From assembly GCA_023388995.1 (NCBI GenBank), contig JAEWFD010000027.1, forward strand, positions 62,001 to 126,000: a stretch of 64,000 bases of DNA, read 5' to 3'. Source of the DNA: Bacillota bacterium (GTDB lineage: Bacteria > Bacillota_I > Bacilli_A > Erysipelotrichales > Erysipelotrichaceae). This document shows positions 17,025 to 25,857 of this stretch, piece by piece. How positions within the stretch are numbered: position 1 is the first letter of the stretch; every line of letters starts with the position of its first letter. The translations under genes and the position numbers were made by a program. The notes under the pieces are model-generated. The model worked only from the letters and a program-made list of their open reading frames with translations. It did no database searches and was not told the DNA's origin.

Positions 17025-17651
17025 TTAGACGCCTAATTTTTTGCCATCGATTATCCGTGCAAAGAAAGGAATGAACATACCCCCAATGGTATTTCCTAAA
17101 GCAACAACCAATAAATAAACGACTGTTGTTCCACTCCATGCATTGGCAAAGCTAAAATAGAACGCATTGGCAATGCAGTGTTCATAGCCTGACAAAATAA
17201 AGACAATAATAGGCAAGAACAATGCAATGTAACGACCGATTTCATCTTTTATTGTTGCATAGCCCAAGATTGCAATTCCAATCAAAAAGCCGCATAAAAT
17301 ACCCATCATAAAGGAACTATATAAGGTATCGCTAAGTTTCTTATCAACTACAACGGTAACGACATCAATCAGCTTCGCTAATTTTGTTCCTCTGACCATA
17401 TATCCCATACTCATTGCTCCCAAGATATTCCCGGCAAAAATTTGCAGGCAAAACCACAAATAGGATAGCGGTTTATTCACAATGTAACAAACCTTTCCGG
17501 TAAACAAATAATAGTCGAAGACATAAATCGTAAACAATCCCACCAAAAACAATACTGCTCCCACAACATGATTTTCCAAGCTCAGGTAGACAATACTTCC
17601 AAATGAAATGGATATCCCGGCTAACATCGCTTTTACTACTGTTTTAATCAT
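17025..17651 (-). CDS. Formate/nitrite transporter (FNT) family channel
   Basis: A 208-residue membrane protein with about six helices and FNT hallmarks: AGISISFGSIVYLS near the N-terminus, a YYLFTGKVCYI segment, and GYEHCIANAFYF with the conserved central His. FNT proteins are pentameric channels for formate, nitrite, hydrosulfide or related monoacids; the substrate cannot be read from sequence. It is shorter than E. coli FocA (285 residues). ATG chosen from AGGAGAG at 17651; it has its own strong promoter and sits alone between ysxE and the valS leader. Formate export would suit a fermenter. Confidence 0.88.
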   Translation of the reverse strand: MIKTVVKAMLAGISISFGSIVYLSLENHVVGAVLFLVGLFTIYVFDYYLFTGKVCYIVNKPLSYLWFCLQIFAGNILGAMSMGYMVRGTKLAKLIDVVTVVVDKKLSDTLYSSFMMGILCGFLIGIAILGYATIKDEIGRYIALFLPIIVFILSGYEHCIANAFYFSFANAWSGTTVVYLLVVALGNTIGGMFIPFFARIIDGKKLGV

Positions 17652-17702
17652 ACTAATCTCTCCTACTTCTGTATGCGATTCCAAAACGCAAAATCAAGTG
17701 CT

Positions 17703-17731
17703 AGTGTATCGTAAAATCGTGAAATTGTCAA
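17703..17731 (-). promoter_or_regulatory. Sigma-A promoter of the FNT channel gene
   Basis: Minus strand TTGACA (17726-17731), 17-bp spacer, TACACT (17703-17708); about 50 nt upstream of the start codon. Confidence 0.8.
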
Positions 17732-17782
17732 TATTCTATACAAAGGAATGCTTTTATTTATCTTTTATATTCTACTTCCTGC

Positions 17783-17813
17783 AAAAAAACACCGCTTGCA
17801 CAGCAAGCAGTGT
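17783..17813 (-). terminator. Terminator after ysxE
   Basis: On the minus strand ACACTGCTTGC-TGT-GCAAGCGGTGT is followed by seven T. It begins right after the ysxE stop. Confidence 0.9.
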
Positions 17814-18770
17814 CTATGAAACTGTAACCTTATCTTTTACGCCCAGAATATCTTCAATAGCCCGCAGCAGCAGCATTTTGGTCTTCCGTTTCTGAATCAT
17901 CCGAATATTTGCAAATTCATCTTTGCCGAAATTCAGCACCGGCATATCGTACAGCAAGCATAGCAGCCAGTGAATTTCATAGTTTTGCAAACGGAAGTAG
18001 GTAAAATACTGTCTCAGGTTTTCCAGCAAATTAACACTGTGACTGGAGTTAATCCAGTCATATAAATCAAATACCGGAGAACGTACATTGACCTTATGCA
18101 TTCCTAGCAGCACCTGCTGGTTGTAATCGATATTTTCCTCTCCGAAATGACCCCAGTTGATCGTTTCCCGGACACTGTTTTTATTGTTGGTGAGTTCCTG
18201 AAACAGTGTAATATGCCTCTGAAAGCTATTGTAGTATTCCACGCCGATATCTAAGCTTGTTGACCACAGCCACTCCGTCGGCGATTTGTAGAAAGAAGCA
18301 ATGATAGCTTTGAAATAATTAGCATCATGGGCAATCGCAAAAGACAGTTTTTCCTGAAACATTAAAATCCATTTTTCAAAATACCCTGTCTGCACCTCCA
18401 CTACATGAAATGTTTGATTATGCAGATTAGCAAGCAGCTGACTAAGACTCTTCTCGCTTAGCTTGCCATCATAGTACTTATTTTTCAAATAAGGAACAAT
18501 ATAGAAATAGTCATCGCCAAAGAAACTGACAGCCTTTCGGCGATGATTTAAAATAGCCTGTTCAAAAAAAGGTAGCCGCAAAGAAGATACATGTTCAATC
18601 GTATCCACTTGAGCAGGATTGATCTTCTTCAAAATCACATCCATTTCTTTGCATTTTAAACGAAATGTTGTTGGAGAATACTCGATGACACCAAGTACCG
18701 ATAGTTTATATTGCTGGAGTGCAAACAAAAACCAATCAATCCAATGGGATGATAACGAGCGCTCTGTCAT
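17814..18770 (-). CDS. ysxE: YsxE-like spore coat-associated protein (CotS/kinase-like family)
   Basis: A 318-residue protein related in layout to the YsxE/CotS/CotI family, a degenerate aminoglycoside-phosphotransferase-like kinase fold. Visible are a Lys-containing N-lobe (TTFRLKCKEMDVILKKI), a middle segment SLSQLLANLHNQTFH and a late INWGHFGEENIDYN, where classic kinases have a catalytic HGD motif. No intact HxDxxxxN is seen, so catalysis is doubtful. Assignment leans on position: B. subtilis has spoVID-ysxE-valS and this gene overlaps spoVID by 35 nt. No SD is seen, so translation is probably coupled to spoVID. Confidence 0.75.
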   Translation of the reverse strand: MTERSLSSHWIDWFLFALQQYKLSVLGVIEYSPTTFRLKCKEMDVILKKINPAQVDTIEHVSSLRLPFFEQAILNHRRKAVSFFGDDYFYIVPYLKNKYYDGKLSEKSLSQLLANLHNQTFHVVEVQTGYFEKWILMFQEKLSFAIAHDANYFKAIIASFYKSPTEWLWSTSLDIGVEYYNSFQRHITLFQELTNNKNSVRETINWGHFGEENIDYNQQVLLGMHKVNVRSPVFDLYDWINSSHSVNLLENLRQYFTYFRLQNYEIHWLLCLLYDMPVLNFGKDEFANIRMIQKRKTKMLLLRAIEDILGVKDKVTVS

Positions 18771-20499
18771 AAATTGGCTTGTTGTGATTGTGTTGTGCCA
18801 ATTTTGCTTCGTTTACTTTATAACGTCTTGCGATACTTTCATAAGAATCCTGGTCTTTTGCAATCACAATCCGCATACTGACAATCTTATTATCGGCATC
18901 TTCAAATAAATCTTCTATTCCTTGCACATCCCCAATTGGATTATCGTCTTCTTCATCTGTCGCAAAACTCGTTCCTGCATGTTGTGTCATTTCCGGTGCC
19001 GGCATAAGTGCCTTTTGCTTTTCTTGATCTTCTTTCTTGGCGTATTCCATTAATTCTTTCATTTCATCACTTTCAAAAAGACCATCGATCACTTCCACTT
19101 TCGGATCCGACATCGTACCTTCCTGTTGATTCATTGATTCACCTTCCTTAGTAAGATTTAGTTTTGAACTAACATAAATAGAATCTTTGGCATACTGATC
19201 ATACAACTCTTTGCGCTCCCACGGAAATGGCTTGTTAGCATTCATTGGCTCCCGGAAATCTTGCGTGTGAGCCGGCTCAAAGCCAGTATACTGGACATCT
19301 TTGCTAAGCGGCTGCCGAGCATGGGAATCCCCGTAATACAGTGCTTCCTTTGGCTGCAGCGATTGATTCATCTGATGAATGACATCCGGATTCACGACAA
19401 TTGCCCGCCCTGGGTTCCATACCCCTGAATCATACAAAGGATATTCCATATTAGGGAATGTTGCATTGCGCAGCTCTGTCATAACTTGAATTAGCTCTTC
19501 GTTTTTAGTTGGTGCTTCTGCTTGCGGTGTTTTCGGTGTCTGCGGAAGAGCTTCTTGTTGCTTATATTCTGCTTCCAGCAGAGCCACCAAAGACTCCCAC
19601 TGTCTGCGGGCTTCTAATTCTTCCGGTGTTCTGATCGATGCTGCAGCTGCCGCAACCTCTGGCTCAATGAGATCAAAGGCAATCCGCACAGGATCATTGC
19701 CGATTTCATCCATTGATTTTTTAAGCAGCTCCGTTAACTCCTGGCTAGTTACATAATTGCGTATTCTGTCTTCCACATCTTCCAAAAGCGGATTTGGTGT
19801 CAGCAACGCTTCCGCATCCTTTTTGCGATCTTCTTTGGTGTATCGATTATCTTCTTCATAGGACATCATTTCTTCCAAGCGCTGCTCATGCCATTCAACA
19901 CCATCAGCATAATAACCACGATGAAGAGAACCAGCGACTGGCTGGACTTGTTGTACATCCGTGTTCTCAAATGGATCAAGGAATTCGATGATTTCCGGCA
20001 TCTCACTAACCATTGGCGGCACATCAGCTGGTGGTGATTCTCTCACCGCTAGTTCTTCCGGCGGGGTGCTTCCCTGCGGTCCCTCATTTACCATAACCGG
20101 AGGCATCGAACGTTCTTCCAAGATTTCTTCCTCTTGTTCCGACTCTTCTATTTCTTCCGGCGGTGTCACCGTCTTTTCATCCAGACCATTGATTTCAATG
20201 CAAATATCAATCAGCAGATCACCGTCGCGCACACTGTAATCATAATCTTTCACATGCACAGCAAACTGATTCTGATCGACAATTTTCTCATATGGAGCCA
20301 AGATATCAACTTCCAGCAATTCCTGAAACAAACGGACGCCATCTTTTGCTTTATACTTACCACTTAAATACAGATAACCAGCAGCACGTATGCCAATCTC
20401 TTCTTTTTTATAGTGTATATCTTCGTCAATGTGAAATTGCAGTGGTTCCAGCATTTCATGATTAAAATCAATCAATCGTTCTACATGTCTTGTTGTCAT
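18736..20499 (-). CDS. spoVID: SpoVID-like spore coat assembly protein
   Basis: A 587-residue protein with an N-terminal SpoVID-type domain (residues 10-90, including LQFHIDEDIHYKKEEIGIRAAGYL and VRDGDLLIDICIEI), a long acidic, Pro-rich low-complexity middle, and a C-terminal LysM domain (SYESIARRYKVNEAKLAQHN...ALVIIP). In Bacillus, SpoVID binds the spore surface and lets coat layers encase the forespore; the LysM domain also tethers lipid II during assembly. ATG fixed by GGGAGG at 20499. Expected to be made in the mother cell; the upstream CATAGGCT only weakly resembles a sigma-E -10. Confidence 0.87.
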   Translation of the reverse strand: MTTRHVERLIDFNHEMLEPLQFHIDEDIHYKKEEIGIRAAGYLYLSGKYKAKDGVRLFQELLEVDILAPYEKIVDQNQFAVHVKDYDYSVRDGDLLIDICIEINGLDEKTVTPPEEIEESEQEEEILEERSMPPVMVNEGPQGSTPPEELAVRESPPADVPPMVSEMPEIIEFLDPFENTDVQQVQPVAGSLHRGYYADGVEWHEQRLEEMMSYEEDNRYTKEDRKKDAEALLTPNPLLEDVEDRIRNYVTSQELTELLKKSMDEIGNDPVRIAFDLIEPEVAAAAASIRTPEELEARRQWESLVALLEAEYKQQEALPQTPKTPQAEAPTKNEELIQVMTELRNATFPNMEYPLYDSGVWNPGRAIVVNPDVIHQMNQSLQPKEALYYGDSHARQPLSKDVQYTGFEPAHTQDFREPMNANKPFPWERKELYDQYAKDSIYVSSKLNLTKEGESMNQQEGTMSDPKVEVIDGLFESDEMKELMEYAKKEDQEKQKALMPAPEMTQHAGTSFATDEEDDNPIGDVQGIEDLFEDADNKIVSMRIVIAKDQDSYESIARRYKVNEAKLAQHNHNKPIYDRALVIIPLD

Positions 20500-20556
20500 A
20501 GTACTTCCTCCCATAAAAGCCTATGACAAAACATTTTATTTTAGACCTCTCACCCA

Positions 20557-22038
20557 TTAGTCAATTGGTACATATCCTACTTTTTCTACTAATTCCTGAC
20601 CTTGTTCCGCTTTCATCCATGCTATCATTTGCGACACTGTTTCTTTCTTCGGGTTGGCAACTGTAATCGCATATAATGAAGCCGTAATCGGATAAGTTCC
20701 GTCTTGAATCGTTTCTATGGAAGGTTCTGTTCCATCAACCGCAAGAACAGTTACCGCTTTATCAGCATTCATGCGCTGCAAGTAATAGCGGAACGAATAT
20801 CCAATGGCATTTTTTGTATTTCGATATTCTGCCACACGCTCAATTATCTCACCCATGCCATGCACAGTTTCTTCTTTCAGCGGAGTTTTCATTTGCTTTT
20901 CCTTCATAAATGCAATCATCATGGACTGGCTGCCGGAGTTCTCCGGACGCTGGAAAGCCTGAATATCCTGGTTATCTCCGCCAACTTGCTTCCAATTTTT
21001 GATTTTCCCGCTGTAAATATCCTGAATTTGCGATGTCGTCAGACTGGTGACAGAATTGCTTGGATTCACAAAGAATACAAAAGCTTCTTTCGCAATCGGA
21101 TGTAATTCCAGCTCAATATTCATGTCTTTGGCTTCTTGCAACTGCTTTGCGGACGGTTTCGCTCCAAGGAAAATGTCGACTTCACCGCGCAAAAGACGCT
21201 GATAACCGTGGATGGTATTGGTGAAGGATACGATTTTTCCGTTTACTTTCTGGGCATCAATATCCGTTTCTAAAGCTTTGTTCTCTAAAGATGCAATATT
21301 CTGATACACAGCCTGAGCCATGGCATGATACAGAGGAACAACTGCTTCGGCACCATCTAAAACCGGCATTTCTTTGGGATCGGAAAGCACTAAGGTACTA
21401 GTTCCATTTAATTTAACCAGCTTATTTAATCCATTCTTCACATCATAGTCATACAGATCAACACTGGAATATCCTCCTGCAAATGGCTTGCCATCACCAG
21501 GTAATACCGTTTGCCGGCGATTCCAGTAAACACCGGTGATCACCAAGCAGGAAATTAAGATCAAGGACAACCATTTATAGACAACAGAGGAAAGCAATCG
21601 TTTACGAAACCATACACCAAGTGCCGTACAAGCAAACACACTTTCATATACAACAGGCATCAAGACAACGACATAGGAGTCACCGTAGAGACTTGCAAAC
21701 AAAGCACCCGGAAAATAGATGATGTGAGAAAGAGCAAAATAACCCCACGCACGATGACCGACAAATCCGCCGCTGACGACCATCAAAATAGCTACCAATG
21801 CTATCGTAGCAGCAAGTGGCAGCAATACAAGCAGATACTGCTTCGATGCCAATGGATCATCAATTCGCTTCGCATATCCATATCCTAAAAACAAAGCAGG
21901 CAAGCCCATGATTATTCCAACACGCAGCACACTTGAGAACTGCTGCGGTGAAAACATATATGATACTGTGATCAATAATGCCAGCAAAAATGGCACACCG
22001 ATCAAATAAAACAAAAATGATTGTACGATTGATTTCAT
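20557..22038 (-). CDS. Polytopic membrane domain fused to a PstS-like binding domain
   Basis: A 493-residue fusion. Residues 1-175 contain about five to six membrane helices; residues about 200-493 form a phosphate-binding-protein-like domain (TIHGYQRLLRGEVDIFLGAKPS, LTTSQIQDIYSGKIKNWKQVGG, QRPENSGSQSMM, NAIGYSF). The RPENSGSQ segment corresponds to the phosphate-contacting Ser/Arg loop of PstS. No pstCAB genes are nearby and there is no lipobox, so this is probably a membrane-tethered phosphate or ligand sensor rather than an ABC component. SD AAGGGG precedes the ATG. Confidence 0.75.
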   Translation of the reverse strand: MKSIVQSFLFYLIGVPFLLALLITVSYMFSPQQFSSVLRVGIIMGLPALFLGYGYAKRIDDPLASKQYLLVLLPLAATIALVAILMVVSGGFVGHRAWGYFALSHIIYFPGALFASLYGDSYVVVLMPVVYESVFACTALGVWFRKRLLSSVVYKWLSLILISCLVITGVYWNRRQTVLPGDGKPFAGGYSSVDLYDYDVKNGLNKLVKLNGTSTLVLSDPKEMPVLDGAEAVVPLYHAMAQAVYQNIASLENKALETDIDAQKVNGKIVSFTNTIHGYQRLLRGEVDIFLGAKPSAKQLQEAKDMNIELELHPIAKEAFVFFVNPSNSVTSLTTSQIQDIYSGKIKNWKQVGGDNQDIQAFQRPENSGSQSMMIAFMKEKQMKTPLKEETVHGMGEIIERVAEYRNTKNAIGYSFRYYLQRMNADKAVTVLAVDGTEPSIETIQDGTYPITASLYAITVANPKKETVSQMIAWMKAEQGQELVEKVGYVPID

Positions 22039-22135
22039 TATATTTCCCCTTTTCCTATCTAAAGTATATCATGATTACCCCAAAATACCAACACCACCTC
22101 TTTTCATGCTAGTCACACCTTATCTTCTGTTCTTG

Positions 22136-22144
22136 TGATACAAT
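22136..22144 (+). promoter_or_regulatory. Extended -10 promoter element for the AlkD-like gene
   Basis: TGATACAAT (TG-n-TACAAT) lies 31 nt before the start codon. No convincing -35 is seen, as often with extended -10 promoters. Confidence 0.5.
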
Positions 22145-22174
22145 GATAGCATCTAGCCAGAAAGGATTTCTAAT

Positions 22175-22834
22175 ATGGAAGCGTCTGCTATCATACTTGC
22201 TGTCGAAGACTTAAAGAAGACATGGACGTACCGCAGCACCAAAGATGTGCGTTTGCTAAGTGCCAAGATGTTTCGAGCACTGCCGGATCAAACCAAGGAA
22301 CATGTATTCGAACTTAGTGAGGAACTATTAAGACAACGGGATTGGGCAATGGGTATTGTTGCCTTTGATTTTGCATACCGTGTCCGCAGCCAATATCAGG
22401 AAGCCGACTTTCCGCGCTTCGCTGAGTGGCTTCTGAACTATGTGCACAGTTGGAGTGACTGCGATGATTTTTGCACGCATGCATTTGGAGCGCTTCTTTG
22501 CCAATATCCAAAGCTGGCTGCAAATGTGCTGGAATGGTGCAGTCATGAAGCATTTTGGATGCGGCGCGGGGCAGCAGTGGTGCTCATTCCGATGATTCAA
22601 AAACAATTGTACGATCGCAATCTGCTATTTGCTGTTGCCGACCAGCTGCTGGTTGATAGCCATGATTTGGTGCTGAAAGGCTATGGCTGGATGTTGAAGG
22701 TACTCTCCCAATCCGAACCGCAACCTGTAATTGATTATCTAGCAATCAAAAAAGGCACGATGCCGCGCATATCATTTCGCTATGCAATAGAGAAGCTGGA
22801 TCCGGCGGTCAAACAACAGCTGATGAAGCGATAA
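22175..22834 (+). CDS. AlkD-like DNA alkylation repair protein (HEAT repeats)
   Basis: A 219-residue all-helical protein of the AlkC/AlkD-like type, which in characterised members excises bulky or positively charged alkylated bases without base flipping. Pairs of helices with SWSDCDDFCTHAFGALL and SHEAFWMRRGAAVVLI match the family's Trp-x-x-x-Asp and Trp-x-Arg-Arg motifs. The W and D at SWSDCDD and the R's at WMRRGAAV are the likely catalytic and backbone-contacting residues. SD AAAGGA precedes the ATG. It is the first plus-strand gene in the window, where B. subtilis carries the hem operon. Confidence 0.82.
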   Translation: MEASAIILAVEDLKKTWTYRSTKDVRLLSAKMFRALPDQTKEHVFELSEELLRQRDWAMGIVAFDFAYRVRSQYQEADFPRFAEWLLNYVHSWSDCDDFCTHAFGALLCQYPKLAANVLEWCSHEAFWMRRGAAVVLIPMIQKQLYDRNLLFAVADQLLVDSHDLVLKGYGWMLKVLSQSEPQPVIDYLAIKKGTMPRISFRYAIEKLDPAVKQQLMKR

Positions 22835-22853
22835 GCCACCAATCATGAAAACA

Positions 22854-22886
22854 TGAAAAAAGCAAAGCGTGATACTTTGCTTTTTT
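22854..22886. terminator. Bidirectional terminator between AlkD-like gene and engB
   Basis: AAAAAAGCAAAG-CGTGATA-CTTTGCTTTTTT has T-runs on both strands and lies between two convergent genes. Confidence 0.88.
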
Positions 22887-23499
22887 AGTCTTCTTGCTGT
22901 GACAGTGTCCGCCGCTTTGCATGAAACATGTTTAAGATGGCTTCCTGCACTTCCTCTAAACCCTCTTTCGTAGCACTGGAGAAGACAAGAATTTGATCTT
23001 TGCTTAACTCCAATTTCTCCCGAATTTCTTTAAGATGCTTAGGTCGCTGATTCTTGCTGACTTTATCGCATTTTGTAGCAACAATCAAAACCGGCAATTC
23101 ATGATGTTTGGCAAATTGATACATTTGCAAATCATCCTGCGTTGGTTTATGACGTATGTCAACCAGCAAAATCAATCCCTTTAGTTCCGCACGTCTCGCA
23201 AAGTATTGCTCCATCATACGGCCAAATTGTTCCAGCTGCGTCCCTGACAAAGATGCATATCCATAGCCCGGCACATCCACCAGCATGTATTTTTCATTTA
23301 TTTCAAAAAAGTTCAGCAACCGTGTCTTCCCCGGTGTTTTACCGACATATGCCAAGTTTTTGCGATTTAACAATGCATTGATGAAGGAAGACTTCCCTAC
23401 ATTGCTTCGCCCCGCCATGCATAGCTCTGCATGACCAATCACTGGCCATTGGTCTTCTCTGACAGCACTTGTGATATAGGTTGACTTATGAAACATCAT
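22885..23499 (-). CDS. engB: Ribosome biogenesis GTPase EngB (YsxC)
   Basis: A 204-residue TrmE-Era-EngA-like GTPase that assists 50S subunit maturation. GRSNVGKS (G1), TPGKT (G2), DVPGYG (G3), TKCDK (G4) and SSATKEG (G5) are all visible. The ATG overlaps the lon stop as ATGA, the same lon-engB coupling seen in Bacillus. Confidence 0.96.
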   Translation of the reverse strand: MMFHKSTYITSAVREDQWPVIGHAELCMAGRSNVGKSSFINALLNRKNLAYVGKTPGKTRLLNFFEINEKYMLVDVPGYGYASLSGTQLEQFGRMMEQYFARRAELKGLILLVDIRHKPTQDDLQMYQFAKHHELPVLIVATKCDKVSKNQRPKHLKEIREKLELSKDQILVFSSATKEGLEEVQEAILNMFHAKRRTLSQQED

Positions 23500-25814
23500 T
23501 TTACCAATGCTTCCCCAAGTACCACATCCACATGATCTGCCAATACAAAGCGCAATTCATCTTTGACACTCTTTGGAACATCTTCCAAATCTTTTTCATT
23601 TTGTTTTGGGATAATCACCGTTGTAATGCCGGAACGATGCGCCGCAATTGATTTTTCGCGCAAACCGCCAATCGGAAGAACACTGCCGCGCAAGGTAATC
23701 TCACCTGTCATAGCAACATCACGGCGTACTTTGCGGTTAGAAAGCAGTGAAACCAACGCCGTCGTGATTGTAACACCGGCACTTGGACCATCCTTTGGCA
23801 CTGCACCTTCCGGTACGTGAATATGAATATCATGCTTTTCAAAAAATGTTGGATCGATTTGATACTTATGCGCATTTGCTTTTACATAACCTAAAGCAAT
23901 GGAAGCCGATTCTTTCATTACATCACCCAATTGTCCGGTAATAATAAACTTACCTTTTCCTTCAAAGTGCGTAACTTCAATTGGCATAATATCCCCGCCA
24001 AAAGAGGTATAGGCAAGTCCTGTCACAACACCAACAGAATCCTTCTTCTCTTTGGCACCATGATCAAATTTCTCTTTCCCAAGCCACTCCAAAACCAGTT
24101 TCTTTGTGACTTTGACGCTCTTTTTCTCATTCTTCAAGATTAAAACAACACTCTTGCGGCATAAAGAAGCAACCAGACGCTCCAGCTGACGAACACCAGC
24201 TTCACGTGTATAGTGGCGAATCACATACAACAAGACTTCATCATCAATCGCAAACTGCTTTTTCACCAATCCGTTTTCTGTCATTTGCTTTGGCACCAAG
24301 TGTGCTTTCGCAATCTGCACTTTTTCCTGCTCGGTGTAAGAACTTAACTGGATCAATTCCAAGCGGTCACGCAGTGCCGGCGGAATATTTTCCAAATAGT
24401 TGGCAGTCGCAATAAATAATACTTTAGACAAGTCATAAGGCTCTTCCAAATAGTGATCGGAGAACATTTTGTTTTGTTCCGGATCCAAAACTTCCAGCAT
24501 GGCGCTGCTTGGATCACCCTTGTAATCACTTGCCATCTTATCAATTTCATCAATTAAGCAAACAGGATTCACAACTCCTGCTTTTTTCATACTTTGAATA
24601 AATCTTCCCGGCAAAGAACCAAGATATGTACGGCGATGTCCGCGGATTTCGGATTCATCCTTGACACCACCTAGTGAGATTTTCACAAATTTACGATCCA
24701 AAGCACGTGCAATGGACTTCCCTAAAGAAGTTTTTCCGACTCCCGGAGGGCCATAAAGGCATAAAATCGGCGCCTTCAAAGAATTGGTCATCTGCTTTAC
24801 AGCCAGATATTCCAAGATACGTTTCTTCACTTGTTCCAATCCATAATGGTCTTCATCTAAAATCCGTTCGACTTCGTTCAAATCCTCATTGTCGGTTGTT
24901 TCCTGCCACCAAGGAAGCTTCAACAGCCAGTCTAAATAGGTTCTGATAACACCGGATTCTCCGCCGGAGGGCGGCAGCATCTCAAAGCGTGCCAGTTCTT
25001 CATATGCTTTTTCCTTGATATTCTCAGGATATGGATTTGTCTCCAGCATATGGCGAATTTCATCTGTATCGTCTTCTTTATTGCTCACATCACCAAGTTC
25101 TTCCTTGATGACACGTAATTTTTCACGCAAGAAATACTCTTTTTGACTCTCATCAATGCGTTCTTTCACTTTCGTTGAAATATCACTCTCAATTGAATTC
25201 AGCTGTTTTTCCGTTTCAATTTCCCGCAAAATACTAAGCAAACGCTCATTCAAATGCAATTCTTCCAGAATACGCTGCTTTTTTTCATAACTCATTGGGA
25301 AATAGTGTGCAAATTGATCTGCAAGATCAACTGCCGATACACCCTTTGATAGCTGCGTAATAATTTCCGCCGGAAAGGCCTGAATCGAATTGGCAACATC
25401 TTCATATGCTTTCGCTACTCTGCGTACCAAAGCCATTTCTTCCAGCTGATTGCCGCTGATATTGGCTTTTGCTTCTACTTCTGCAAAGAACATCACATCG
25501 GTATCATCTAATGAAACCATTTCTGCCCGTTCTAGTCCTAAAAAATTAACACGCAAGATGCCATCACGGCTACGTACGCTTTGAATACGGCATAATGTAC
25601 CCATTTTAAATAGATCGGACTCCATTGGTTCATCCACCATGATGTCCTTCTGACAAACGACAAATACATGATTATCAAAATTAGCGCGGGACTCTTCTAC
25701 TGCCGCAATACTCTTTTTGCGTCCCACTTCGATCATGATTTCTTGATTGGGGAATACAACGATTCCACGTGTACAAACAACAGGTACATGCACTCTTACG
25801 TTGTTCTCAGTCAT
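23496..25814 (-). CDS. lon: ATP-dependent Lon protease (LonA)
   Basis: A 772-residue LonA: N-terminal substrate-binding domain (1-300, VPVVCTRGIVVFPN and a long coiled coil), AAA+ ATPase with Walker A GPPGVGKTS and Walker B CLIDEIDK, and a C-terminal Ser-Lys protease domain (PKDGPSAGVT with catalytic Ser; Lys in GLREKSIAA). It degrades damaged and regulatory proteins. ATG at 25814 is fixed by AAAGGAGG. In B. subtilis clpX and lonB separate tig and lonA; both are missing here. Confidence 0.97.
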   Translation of the reverse strand: MTENNVRVHVPVVCTRGIVVFPNQEIMIEVGRKKSIAAVEESRANFDNHVFVVCQKDIMVDEPMESDLFKMGTLCRIQSVRSRDGILRVNFLGLERAEMVSLDDTDVMFFAEVEAKANISGNQLEEMALVRRVAKAYEDVANSIQAFPAEIITQLSKGVSAVDLADQFAHYFPMSYEKKQRILEELHLNERLLSILREIETEKQLNSIESDISTKVKERIDESQKEYFLREKLRVIKEELGDVSNKEDDTDEIRHMLETNPYPENIKEKAYEELARFEMLPPSGGESGVIRTYLDWLLKLPWWQETTDNEDLNEVERILDEDHYGLEQVKKRILEYLAVKQMTNSLKAPILCLYGPPGVGKTSLGKSIARALDRKFVKISLGGVKDESEIRGHRRTYLGSLPGRFIQSMKKAGVVNPVCLIDEIDKMASDYKGDPSSAMLEVLDPEQNKMFSDHYLEEPYDLSKVLFIATANYLENIPPALRDRLELIQLSSYTEQEKVQIAKAHLVPKQMTENGLVKKQFAIDDEVLLYVIRHYTREAGVRQLERLVASLCRKSVVLILKNEKKSVKVTKKLVLEWLGKEKFDHGAKEKKDSVGVVTGLAYTSFGGDIMPIEVTHFEGKGKFIITGQLGDVMKESASIALGYVKANAHKYQIDPTFFEKHDIHIHVPEGAVPKDGPSAGVTITTALVSLLSNRKVRRDVAMTGEITLRGSVLPIGGLREKSIAAHRSGITTVIIPKQNEKDLEDVPKSVKDELRFVLADHVDVVLGEALVK

Positions 25815-25832
25815 TTTGAATTCCTCCTTTAA

Positions 25833-25857
25833 GGTAAAAAAGGACACGAAGCCCTTT
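25833..25857 (-). terminator. Terminator between tig and lon
   Basis: On the minus strand AAAGGGC-TTCGT-GTCCTTT is followed by a T-run. It overlaps the tig stop codon. Confidence 0.7.

Noticed and set aside
20499..20556. Sigma-E promoter for spoVID
   Set aside because: CATAGGCT matches the -10 consensus at only six of eight positions and no -35 at correct spacing was found.
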